Shown here: piece by piece, positions 31,290 to 38,577 of the stretch | How positions within the stretch are numbered: position 1 is the stretch's first letter | Layout: the number at the start of each line of letters is the position of its first letter | Assembly (NCBI RefSeq): GCF_902498785.1 | Contig: NZ_LR701492.1 | Span: 1 to 42,366, forward strand | Source: Sphingomonas sp. EC-HK361 | Lineage (GTDB): Bacteria > Pseudomonadota > Alphaproteobacteria > Sphingomonadales > Sphingomonadaceae | Direction of reading: 5' to 3' | Length of the DNA stretch: 42,366 nucleotides | Notes under the pieces: generated by a model | Told to the model about the DNA's origin: nothing | Database searches by the model: none | Seen by the model: the letters and a program-made list of their open reading frames with translations, nothing else | Translations under genes and position numbers: made by a program

Positions 31290-31757
31290 TCAATCGTCGC
31301 GCGAAACCTTTTCGGCACGCTCGTGGCGCTCCTGCGCCTCTACCGTCATCGTCGCGATCGGCCGCGCTTCCAGCCGCGCCAGGCTGATCGGCTCACCGCT
31401 CACCTCGCAATAGCCATATTCGCCGTCCTCGATCCGGCGAAGCGCCGCGTCGATCTTGGAGATGAGCTTGCGCTGCCGGTCGCGCGTGCGCAGTTCGATC
31501 GACCAGTCCGTCTCGCTCGACGCGCGGTCGGTCAGGTCCGCCTCGCGCAGCGAATCGATCTGCAGCTGCGACAGCGTTTCCTGCGATTCCCGCTTGATCG
31601 CATCCTTCCACTGCAACAACTTGCTGCGAAAATACGCCTGCTGGCGCTCGTTCATGAAGGGTTCGTCCGCGCTCGGCCGGTAATCCCCCAGCGCATCGTT
31701 CGCGGCGGCCAGCGCCGCCATGTCGTCGTGGTCCACTCGATTCAACGCCGTCGCCAT
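31290..31757 (-). CDS. dksA: RNA polymerase-binding transcription factor DksA (degenerate zinc site)
   Basis: DksA enters the RNA polymerase secondary channel and, with ppGpp, adjusts rRNA and amino-acid promoters. The 155-residue product has the long coiled coil (about 35-110) with the tip motif DLTDRA (DxxDxA) and the globular C-terminal domain YGYCEVSGEPISLARLEARP. Of the four zinc cysteines of E. coli DksA only the first remains; the others are Ser, Thr and Ala. Cys-poor DksA variants are known to work without zinc in other bacteria. The ATG at 31757 has GGAGAAGG in front; an in-frame ATG at 31775 is less likely. Confidence 0.93.
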   Translation of the reverse strand: MATALNRVDHDDMAALAAANDALGDYRPSADEPFMNERQQAYFRSKLLQWKDAIKRESQETLSQLQIDSLREADLTDRASSETDWSIELRTRDRQRKLISKIDAALRRIEDGEYGYCEVSGEPISLARLEARPIATMTVEAQERHERAEKVSRDD

Positions 31758-32133
31758 CGACCTTCTCCCCACCACGCGCCCGCTGCGTTGTCCCGCATGT
31801 CAGGCGCCCCGTGAGCGCGCCTATAAGCGGGCGAAAAGCGAACGACAAGCAAAGTTCCTTCGACGAAAGCCTTGGCGAATCCAAAGTTTATCGGCGATGA
31901 ACTTTCCAGCTGTTGCAGGACGGCAATCTGTCGTGCGGCAGGCTTCCCGAGCCGTCAGACGTCCCGACATGGGACATTAACCGCGGCTTTCCCGCTCCCG
32001 CCCGCGCAAATCCGCGGTTAATCAACCCAATCGTCCTTAATGCGATTGCGCTTAAGCCTTTGTTTTGGGTTTCTGACGATATCGGCTTGGATGCCCGAAC
32101 TGGCACCGGGCAAGACAGGGAAAGAGTGACATC
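31758..32133. other. 376-base divergent regulatory region with inverted TTAACCGCGG
   Basis: The region between dksA and the Ser-rich gene has no gene. It is noticeably richer in A+T than its flanks and holds a perfect 10-bp inverted repeat, TTAACCGCGG (31977-31986) and CCGCGGTTAA (32012-32021). Two further TTAA tetramers (about 32037 and 32052) and a GAATC site (about 31874) are present. It must contain promoters for both divergent genes, but I cannot name -35/-10 boxes with confidence. Confidence 0.5.
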
Positions 32134-32994
32134 ATGTCGGTGCGGATGGCCTTGGCGAAACTCAGCGCGGTGGCAGCGGGCGGCGCTCTCATCGGCGGCG
32201 GCGCGGTGCACGTCGCGGAAACGAAGGCGCGCCCTGCGGTGACGAAGCAGACCAAGGGGTCGAAGCTCATCACCGTGCAGAAGAAGCGCCCCGTGCGCTA
32301 TGCCGCAAAGCCGACCCGCGTGCGCCGCATTGTCACGACCACCAAGGCTGCCTGCGCGCCGACGGTCGTGACCGTCGCGAACCAACCCACCCCGATCCCG
32401 GTTCCCCCGCCCTATGCGATGGGCGGCGGCGGCGATGCTGGCCCGGCGGTGATCGGTGGGAGCGGCGGATTCGTCGGCGGTGGCGGCGGCTTTTTCGGCG
32501 GCGGTTTCTTCGGCGGCGGATCGTCGAGCGGGTCGAGCGGCATCGTCATTTCCTCGACCTCCAGTTCCAGCGGCGGATCGACCTCGACGGGCGGGTCCTC
32601 GACATCGACCGGTGGCTCGTCCACCTCGACCGGCGGGTCGTCGACCTCCACCTCCACCGGCGGCTCCTCGACGTCGACGTCGAGCGGGAATGTTTCGAGC
32701 ACCTCGTCGTCCAGCGGCAATGTGTCCTCTTCGAGCTCGACGAGCAGCTCGACTTCGTCCTCCACCAGCAGTTCGACCTCGTCCTCGACCAGCTCGTCCA
32801 GCTACGGGTCGAGCTCCAAGGGCTGGAGCACGTCGAGCGGCTGGACGTCGAGCGGGCATCACCATGGCAGCACCGGATCGAGCGGCGGCCCGCCCGCGCC
32901 CGTGCCTGCGCCACCGATGATCCTGCTGTTCGGTGCGGCCGCAGCCGGCCTCGTCGCGCGCAAGCGCTTCGCGAAAAAGGCCGTCACCGCCTGA
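32134..32994 (+). CDS. Ser/Thr-rich exported protein with CTERM-like sorting tail
   Basis: A 286-residue protein I cannot assign to a named family. Residues 1-30 form a weak signal-like segment (MALAKLSAVAAGGALIGGGAVH). A basic region (30-75) follows, then a Gly-rich stretch (about 90-130), then more than 100 residues that are mostly Ser and Thr in repeats such as STSTGGSS and STSSSTSS (about 140-240). The tail APVPAPPMILLFGAAAAGLVARKRF is tripartite (short Pro motif, hydrophobic helix, basic end), like PEP-CTERM sorting signals of sphingomonads, where VPAP replaces PEP. The Ser/Thr region may be glycosylated. Predicted surface or matrix protein; AAAGAG precedes the ATG and a strong terminator follows. 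Confidence 0.78.
   Translation: MSVRMALAKLSAVAAGGALIGGGAVHVAETKARPAVTKQTKGSKLITVQKKRPVRYAAKPTRVRRIVTTTKAACAPTVVTVANQPTPIPVPPPYAMGGGGDAGPAVIGGSGGFVGGGGGFFGGGFFGGGSSSGSSGIVISSTSSSSGGSTSTGGSSTSTGGSSTSTGGSSTSTSTGGSSTSTSSGNVSSTSSSSGNVSSSSSTSSSTSSSTSSSTSSSTSSSSYGSSSKGWSTSSGWTSSGHHHGSTGSSGGPPAPVPAPPMILLFGAAAAGLVARKRFAKKAVTA
32559..32800 (+). repeat. Imperfect tandem repeats coding Ser/Thr/Gly tracts
   Basis: Degenerate short units around TCGACCTCGACGGGCGGG and later AGCTCGACG/TCCTCCACC are reiterated within the Ser-rich gene. The protein pattern is kept (S-T-x-S-T-G-G) while third bases vary, which suggests selection on the protein rather than recent slippage. Confidence 0.75.
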
Positions 32995-33019
32995 TATCAG
33001 TTCCGCCGTGGGGGCGATC

Positions 33020-33051
33020 GGGGCGCGTGCGATCGGCACGCGCCCCATTTT
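33020..33051 (+). terminator. Rho-independent terminator after the Ser-rich gene
   Basis: GGGGCGCGTGC (33020-33030) pairs perfectly with GCACGCGCCCC (33036-33046) over a short loop, followed by ATTTTA. It lies between convergent genes and mainly serves the plus strand. Confidence 0.88.
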
Positions 33052-33064
33052 ATGGCCTCCGGGC

Positions 33065-33505
33065 TCAGGCGTCGATCAACAGCTTTTCGATTTGCTCGAT
33101 CGGATGGCCGGTCAGGTCCTTGTCGATCTCGCCGGTCAGCCGTTCGCTGACCGCCTTGTGATAATGTTTGCGCATTTCTCCGAGCGTCCGCGGCGGCGCA
33201 ACGATGATGAGCGATTCGAAGTCGTTGCTGAGCGCGCGGCGCTTCAGCATGTCCGCTGCCGCCGCTGCGAAACGATCCTCCTCGATCTGGTGGAAGTCGG
33301 TCGGTTCGACGGAACTGCGCGCACCGCCCAGCGATGAGGAGGCGGTGCCGGCACGATCGGTCGCTTGTTCGCGGGTCGCGGGGTTTTCCTGTTCTTCCGC
33401 ATGCTCGACGATCAGATTGGGATGGGTCGCATCGCCGTCGTTGCGCAGGAACAGCATCTTGCGGCCATCGGCGACAAGAACGACGGAATTGTGCGGCAGC
33501 TGCAT
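33065..33505 (-). CDS. Host attachment protein family (AtsE-like)
   Basis: A 146-residue member of the family annotated as 'protein required for attachment to host cells', named from an Agrobacterium gene and now thought to be a bacterial relative of archaeo-eukaryotic release-factor domains. The core VVLVADGRKMLFLRNDGD at the start, DRFAAAAADMLKRRA, and LIIVAPPRTLGEMRKHYHKAV near the end are typical. There is no signal peptide, so a cytoplasmic role is likely despite the name. The ATG at 33505 has AGGAGA in front; the longer open frame overlaps serS and is rejected. Function in free-living bacteria unknown. Confidence 0.87.
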   Translation of the reverse strand: MQLPHNSVVLVADGRKMLFLRNDGDATHPNLIVEHAEEQENPATREQATDRAGTASSSLGGARSSVEPTDFHQIEEDRFAAAAADMLKRRALSNDFESLIIVAPPRTLGEMRKHYHKAVSERLTGEIDKDLTGHPIEQIEKLLIDA

Positions 33506-33591
33506 GAGACTCTCCTGATTGATACTAGCTAACCAACGCCCAGCGATGCGTCCGGGTTGCGAAGCGCAGGCCGTCTCGCCATAGCCGGCGC

Positions 33592-34866
33592 ATGCACGAC
33601 ATCCGCCTGATCCGCGACGATCCCGCCGCTTTCGACGCCGCTCTGGCCCGCCGGGGGATGGCTCCGGCAGCGTCGGAGCTGGTCGCGCTGGACGAACGCC
33701 GGCGCGCGCTCCTGACTGAAGTGCAGATCGCACAGGCGCGCCGCAACGAGGCGTCGAAGGCGATCGGCGCGGCGAAGGTGCAGAAGGACGAAGCCGGCGC
33801 CGCCGCCCTGATGGCCGAGGTCGCAACGCTCAAGGAGCGCATGCCGGCGGTCGAAGCGGAAGCGGCCGAGTTGGGCGCCGACCTCGCCGCTCGCCTCGCC
33901 GCGATCCCGAACCTACCGCTCGCCGACGTGCCCGAGGGTGCGGACGAGGACGCCAACGCGCTCGTCCACGAACGCGGCTCCCGCCCCACCTTCGCCTTTG
34001 CGGTGAAGGAGCACGACGCGATCGGCCCCGCACTCGGCCTCGATTTCGAAACCGGCGTCGCGATCGCGGGCGCGCGCTTCGCGCTGCTGCGCGGACCGGC
34101 GGCGCGGCTCAACCGCGCGCTCGGCCAGTTCATGCTCGACCGACTGACACAGGAGCATGGCTATGAGCTGATGGCGCCCCCGCTTCTCGTCCGCGACGAA
34201 GCGGCGTTCGGGACGGGCCAGCTTCCCAAGTTCGCCGAGGATCTGTTCCAGACCACCGACGGCCGGTGGCTGATCCCGACCGCGGAGGTCAGCCTGACCA
34301 ACGTCGTGCGCGAACAGATATTGAGCGAAGCCGAGCTGCCGCTCCGCTTCACCGCGCTCACCCCGTGCTTCCGTTCCGAAGCGGGTGCGGCCGGACGCGA
34401 CACGCGCGGGCTGATTCGCCAGCACCAGTTCGACAAGGTGGAGATGGTGTCGATCGTCACCCCCGAGGCGTCGGAGGCCGAGCATGAGCGGATGACCGAG
34501 TGCGCGGAAGCCATGCTCGACGCGCTCGGGCTGGCCTATCGCCGGATGAAACTGTGCACCGGCGACATGGGCTTCACCGCTGCGCGGACCTACGACCTCG
34601 AAGTCTGGCTGCCCGGCCAGGATCGCTACCGCGAAATCTCCAGCTGCTCGACCTGCACCGATTTCCAGGCGCGGCGGATGAACGCCCGCTACCGCCCTGA
34701 GGGCGAGAAGGCCACGCGCTTCGTCCACACCCTCAACGGCTCCGCGCTCGCGGTCGGCCGCACGCTCGTCGCGATCATCGAAAACTACCAGCAGGCTGAC
34801 GGATCGGTTGCTGTGCCCGAGGTGCTGCGCCCCTATCTCGGCGTCGATCGGCTGACGCCGCGTTAG
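33592..34866 (+). CDS. serS: Seryl-tRNA synthetase
   Basis: Charges tRNA-Ser and tRNA-Sec with serine. The 424-residue class II synthetase has an N-terminal tRNA-binding coiled coil (about 25-100), motif 2 ([21 protein letters not shown]) and motif 3 ([18 protein letters not shown]), with the typical C-terminus [14 protein letters not shown]. The start [18 protein letters not shown] matches the family. It is followed after 13 bases by the NlpD-like lipoprotein gene, in a gene order related to the serS-surE-pcm-nlpD cluster. Confidence 0.98.
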   Translation: MHDIRLIRDDPAAFDAALARRGMAPAASELVALDERRRALLTEVQIAQARRNEASKAIGAAKVQKDEAGAAALMAEVATLKERMPAVEAEAAELGADLAARLAAIPNLPLADVPEGADEDANALVHERGSRPTFAFAVKEHDAIGPALGLDFETGVAIAGARFALLRGPAARLNRALGQFMLDRLTQEHGYELMAPPLLVRDEAAFGTGQLPKFAEDLFQTTDGRWLIPTAEVSLTNVVREQILSEAELPLRFTALTPCFRSEAGAAGRDTRGLIRQHQFDKVEMVSIVTPEASEAEHERMTECAEAMLDALGLAYRRMKLCTGDMGFTAARTYDLEVWLPGQDRYREISSCSTCTDFQARRMNARYRPEGEKATRFVHTLNGSALAVGRTLVAIIENYQQADGSVAVPEVLRPYLGVDRLTPR

Positions 34867-34879
34867 AAAGGGGGGACGC

Positions 34880-35986
34880 ATGGCGGCGAAGTGGCTGGTT
34901 GCGGGCGGGGCGATGCTCCTTGGGGGCTGCATCCCCCAGGTCGATCCGCCGGTCTATCGTGATGCACCGCCACCCGCGCCGCTCCAGATGGTTCAGCGGG
35001 TGCCGCCGGAAGAGGGCGTGCCGTATCGCGAGCCGGTCGATCGGCCGACGCCCCCCGCCCGGCCAGACCGGGTCACCGCCCTGCCGGCGCCGCGTCCTGC
35101 CTGGGAAGCACGCCCGGTTGCGCCGGATGCGACCGACGTCGCGGACCAGAGCTATGACGTGCGGCCCGGCGACACGCTGCGCGGCATCGCCAACGCGACG
35201 GGTGCGGGAACGGAGGCCATCGCCCGCGCCAACGGCATCGCACCGCCCTATGTCGTGACGATCGGGCAGCGGCTGCGCATTCCCGGCGGGCGCTATCATC
35301 TCGTGCGCAGCGGCGAAACGGGGATCGCGATCGCGCGCGCCTATGGCGTCGAATGGTCGCAGGTCGTGGCCGCCAACGCGCTGGAGGAACCCTATATTCT
35401 GCGCGCCGGCCAGCGCGTGCTGATCCCCGGCGCCGACCGCCCGCGCAGCGCCGCCGAGCGCGCCGCGGCGTTCAAGCTCGACATCGACGACATCCTGACC
35501 GGCGGCGAGCCGGCGCTCGCGCAGAATGCCAAGCCGGCCAGGCCCGCGCCCACGCCCAGGCGCGTCCTGCCGGAAACCGCCGCCGTGGTGGAACCCGCCC
35601 AATTGAACGGCCGCTTTCTATGGCCGGTGCGGGGCGAGATCGTGGGCCGGTTCGGCCCCGTGCGCACCGGGCAGCGCAATGACGGGATCAACGTCGCAGT
35701 GCCGAGCGGCACGCCGATCAAGGCCACGGCGGACGGCGTGGTGGCCTATGCCGGCGACGGTATCGCATCGCTCGGCGGGCTCGTCATCATTCGCCACGGC
35801 GATGGCTGGACGAGCGTTTATGGCTATGCCTCCAAACTGAGCGTCCGGCGCGGGCAGAGCGTGAAGCGCGGCGACACCATCGCGCTGTCGGGCGCGACCG
35901 GATCGACCGACGAACCGGCGGTGCATTTCGAACTGCGCCGCGGCCGCACCCCCGTCGATCCGCTGGGGCAATTGCCGCGGTTGTGA
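34880..35986 (+). CDS. NlpD/DipM-like LysM-LytM lipoprotein (predicted inactive M23)
   Basis: A 368-residue predicted outer-membrane lipoprotein: lipobox LLGGC with Cys17, a Pro-rich spacer, two LysM peptidoglycan-binding motifs (about 93-137, [20 protein letters not shown], and about 140-185, [21 protein letters not shown]), a linker, then a C-terminal LytM domain (about 250-368). The zinc ligands of active LytM enzymes are replaced: NDGINV where HxGxD is expected, YGYASKL for YxHL, and AVHFELR for HLHFE. This is the pattern of NlpD/EnvC-type proteins, which activate cell-wall amidases at the septum instead of cutting. An AAAGGGGGG ribosome site precedes the ATG. Confidence 0.9.
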   Translation: MAAKWLVAGGAMLLGGCIPQVDPPVYRDAPPPAPLQMVQRVPPEEGVPYREPVDRPTPPARPDRVTALPAPRPAWEARPVAPDATDVADQSYDVRPGDTLRGIANATGAGTEAIARANGIAPPYVVTIGQRLRIPGGRYHLVRSGETGIAIARAYGVEWSQVVAANALEEPYILRAGQRVLIPGADRPRSAAERAAAFKLDIDDILTGGEPALAQNAKPARPAPTPRRVLPETAAVVEPAQLNGRFLWPVRGEIVGRFGPVRTGQRNDGINVAVPSGTPIKATADGVVAYAGDGIASLGGLVIIRHGDGWTSVYGYASKLSVRRGQSVKRGDTIALSGATGSTDEPAVHFELRRGRTPVDPLGQLPRL

Positions 35987-36020
35987 GACGCAGGCACGCG
36001 GTGCTAACGCCAAGCACATC

Positions 36021-37244
36021 ATGACCAGCTACTCGTCCGATCTGCTCGCCACGCTTTCGACGCGCGGCTACATCCATCAGCTGACCGACGCGACGGCACT
36101 CGATGCGCTTGCCGCGAAGCAGGTCGTGCCGGGCTATATCGGCTTCGATCCGACCGCTCCGTCGCTGCATGTCGGCAGCCTCGTCCAGATCATGCTGCTG
36201 CGTCGCCTCCAGCAGACCGGTCACAAGCCGATCGTGCTGATGGGCGGCGGCACCGGCAAGATCGGCGACCCCAGCTTCAAGGATGAGGCGCGCAAGCTGC
36301 TCGCCGAGGACGGCATCCAGGCGAACGTCGCGTCGATCAAGCGGATCTTCGAACGCTTCCTGACCTTCGGCAACGGCCCGACCGACGCGGTGATGCTCGA
36401 CAATGCCGAGTGGCTGGACGCGCTGGAATATATCCCGTTCCTGCGCGATGTGGGCCAGCATTTCAGCGTCAACCGGATGCTGTCGTTCGACAGCGTGAAG
36501 CTGCGGCTCGACCGCGAGCAGTCGCTGAGCTTCCTCGAGTTCAACTACATGATCCTCCAGGCCTATGACTTTCTGGAGCTGTCGCGGCGCGCCGAGTGCC
36601 GGCTCCAGATGGGCGGCAGCGACCAGTGGGGGAACATCGTCAACGGGATCGAGCTGGCGCGGCGGATGGACGGGACCGAGGTGTTCGGGGTGACGACCCC
36701 GCTCATCACGACCGCCGATGGCGGCAAGATGGGCAAGACGATGGCGGGCGCGGTGTGGCTGCACGAGGACCAGCTGCCGCATTTCGATTACTGGCAGTTC
36801 TGGCGCAACACCGACGACCGCGACGTGGGGCGGTTCCTGCGGCTCTTCACCGACCTGCCGCTGGGTGAGATCGCGCGGCTGGAGGCGCTGGAGGGCGCGG
36901 AGATCAATGCCGCGAAGATCGTACTGGCGAACGCAGCGACCGCGATGTGCCGAGGGCAGGCTGCCGCAGAGGAAGCTGCCGAAACCGCACGGCGTACCTT
37001 CGAGGAAGGCGCCACCGGCGCGTCGCTCCCCACGCTCGAGGTCAGCGGCGAAATAGCGCTCATCGATGCACTCGTCGGCCTGGGCTTTGCCGCGTCGAAG
37101 GGCGAGGCGCGCCGGCTGATCAAGGGCGGCGGCGCGCGCATCGATGGAGAGAAGGTCGGCGACGAGGGCGCGATCGTCACCGTCACGAGCGAGGTCCGAA
37201 TCTCAGCCGGCAAAAAGCATCACGGCGTCCTGCGGGCGGTGTAA
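36021..37244 (+). CDS. tyrS: Tyrosyl-tRNA synthetase
   Basis: Charges tRNA-Tyr. The 407-residue class I synthetase has the HIGH-like box [10 protein letters not shown] near residue 50, the KMSKS-like GGKMGKTM near residue 235, and a C-terminal S4 RNA-binding domain ([25 protein letters not shown]). Length and motifs are complete. The ATG at 36021 gives [20 protein letters not shown]. It lies 34 bases downstream of the NlpD-like gene and probably belongs to the serS-led transcript. Confidence 0.98.
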   Translation: MTSYSSDLLATLSTRGYIHQLTDATALDALAAKQVVPGYIGFDPTAPSLHVGSLVQIMLLRRLQQTGHKPIVLMGGGTGKIGDPSFKDEARKLLAEDGIQANVASIKRIFERFLTFGNGPTDAVMLDNAEWLDALEYIPFLRDVGQHFSVNRMLSFDSVKLRLDREQSLSFLEFNYMILQAYDFLELSRRAECRLQMGGSDQWGNIVNGIELARRMDGTEVFGVTTPLITTADGGKMGKTMAGAVWLHEDQLPHFDYWQFWRNTDDRDVGRFLRLFTDLPLGEIARLEALEGAEINAAKIVLANAATAMCRGQAAAEEAAETARRTFEEGATGASLPTLEVSGEIALIDALVGLGFAASKGEARRLIKGGGARIDGEKVGDEGAIVTVTSEVRISAGKKHHGVLRAV

Positions 37245-37262
37245 GGATTTCGTAACCAGCTT

Positions 37263-37315
37263 CCTTTGCCGGGGGTTCATGCCCGCAGCCTAGCGTCGAA
37301 ATCGACAGGCAAAGG
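37263..37315 (+). promoter_or_regulatory. 5'-UTR inverted repeat covering the PilZ ribosome site
   Basis: CCTTTGCC (37263-37270) is complementary to GGCAAAGG (37308-37315). The second arm overlaps AAAGGGG (37311-37317), the ribosome-binding site of the GTG-initiated PilZ gene. A smaller stem GTCGA-AA-TCGAC (37295-37306) sits inside. Pairing would hide the ribosome site. Confidence 0.45.
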
Positions 37316-37323
37316 GGACCGCC

Positions 37324-37641
37324 GTGGCCAGTATCGCCCGGGCTTTGATCGATGAACGCAGCGTTCCGCGCGACGAGGTCCATTACCGGACCCGCGCGAC
37401 TGCGGCGGACGGACGGTCGATGCCCGTCCTGATCGTCAACATTTCTGCCTGCGGGCTGATGATGCGCTGCGAATCGGATCATGCCGTGGGCGATCGATTG
37501 AAGGTCGCGCTACCCGTCATCGGCACGATCAGCGCGACCGTGCGGTGGTCGCTTGGCGGACGCACCGGCTGCGAGCTCGATGCGATGATCGCGCTCGCCC
37601 CCTATTACGAGCTGCTGACCGCGATGGTGAAGGGCCGTTGA
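37324..37641 (+). CDS. PilZ domain protein
   Basis: A 105-residue single-domain PilZ-like protein starting at GTG (AAAGGGGACC just upstream). The N-terminal RDEVHYRTRATAADGRSMPV contains an R-x-x-x-R-like switch region. The D/N-x-S-x-x-G box appears as NISACGLMM, with a Cys where most have Gly, and VRWSLGGRTGCEL completes the barrel. The second of two PilZ genes in the window; it is convergent with the Csu-like pilus operon, ten bases from its last gene. A link between c-di-GMP and pilus adhesion is a natural but untested guess. Confidence 0.82.
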   Translation: MASIARALIDERSVPRDEVHYRTRATAADGRSMPVLIVNISACGLMMRCESDHAVGDRLKVALPVIGTISATVRWSLGGRTGCELDAMIALAPYYELLTAMVKGR

Positions 37642-37651
37642 GCGGCGCGCC

Positions 37652-38569
37652 TTACTCGACCGCGACGGACACCGTCAGCACATCGGAGTAGACGCCCGCG
37701 CGTTTGCCATCGACGTCGCCCACGCGGAAGACCACCGGCAGCGTATCGGCCCGCAGCCCCCCGCCCCGCCCGAACGACAGGCTGGAATCGCCAGTGAGCG
37801 TCGCCGTGCGGCCATCGATCTGCACGTCATAGGGAACCCACCAATCCGTGCCCGCGAGGCGCAGCTTGCCGCCATTCTGCGACCGCAATCCAAGACGATA
37901 CCCGCGCGTGCTCTGCACCTGGAGCGCGAGCGGCACCGGCGCGACACCCTGTTGCAGCTCGCCCAGATCGACGTCCGCCTGGCCACCGTTGCGCCGGAAG
38001 GCGCCGGCAAGGCGCATCGTCGCCGAAGGAATGACCTGGATGCCGACAAGGAACTGGCGCGACGCGATCGGCGTGCCGTCGGTCTGGTCCGCCTCCATGA
38101 TGAGGCGCTGCGAATAGATGCCGTCGCCCGGAATTTCGCCCGCCGCCACGTTCAGGACGTAGCGCACGAGCTGCTGCGCGCCGGGCGAGACGACGACCGG
38201 CCGGTTGGTGATTCGCGCGATCGTCCGCCCGCCAAGCGGCGTCGCGTCGTAGGATCCCCAGGTATCGAGGAGCGTATAGCCCACGCGCCGCCCGGTATCC
38301 GCCTGCAGTCCGAAAGGGGTCCCATCCGTCATGAAGACCGGACGAAAGCGGCATTCGCCGTCGCCCTCATTGAAGAACATGACGTCGAAGGTGGCGGTCG
38401 ACTGGTTGCTGGCAAAGGGATCATAGCCCTGGATCATCCAGTTCGACCCGTTGCTGTCGATCCGCAGCCGGCACCCGGTCGCGAGCCGCGCGGCGGAGGC
38501 CTGCGCGGACGCATCGGTCGCGGCGAGGGCGAGCGTTGCGGCAAGAACGGCACGGGCGAGCGGTTTCAT
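37652..38569 (-). CDS. Spore coat U (SCPU)-type tip adhesin of archaic chaperone-usher pilus
   Basis: A 305-residue exported protein (signal peptide MKPLARAVLAATLALAATDASAQ) with the layout of CsuE-type two-domain tip adhesins: an N-terminal domain (CRLRIDSNGSNWMIQGYDPF) and a C-terminal SCPU pilin domain ending VVFRVGDVDGKRAGVYSDVLTVSVAVE-like strands (the GxYSDxLTVSV finish typical of SCPU). The ATG at 38569 has GAGG at correct spacing; an in-frame TTG at 38581 is the only longer option. It is the last gene of the pilus operon, eight bases after the usher stop. Confidence 0.83.
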   Translation of the reverse strand: MKPLARAVLAATLALAATDASAQASAARLATGCRLRIDSNGSNWMIQGYDPFASNQSTATFDVMFFNEGDGECRFRPVFMTDGTPFGLQADTGRRVGYTLLDTWGSYDATPLGGRTIARITNRPVVVSPGAQQLVRYVLNVAAGEIPGDGIYSQRLIMEADQTDGTPIASRQFLVGIQVIPSATMRLAGAFRRNGGQADVDLGELQQGVAPVPLALQVQSTRGYRLGLRSQNGGKLRLAGTDWWVPYDVQIDGRTATLTGDSSLSFGRGGGLRADTLPVVFRVGDVDGKRAGVYSDVLTVSVAVE

Positions 38570-38577
38570 GGCGAACC

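Noticed and set aside
31977-32057. Canonical CtrA box (TTAA-N7-TTAA)
   Set aside because: TTAA tetramers are present, but none of the spacings I checked is seven bases.
32412-32765. Acidic 117-residue minus-strand frame with Glu/Val/Pro repeats
   Set aside because: It looks striking, but it is only the complement of the Ser/Thr/Gly codon repeats of the Ser-rich gene; no start context or ribosome site supports it.
32559-32800. CRISPR-like or VNTR-type repeats
   Set aside because: Units are short, degenerate and contiguous without unique spacers, and they keep one reading frame of the Ser-rich protein.
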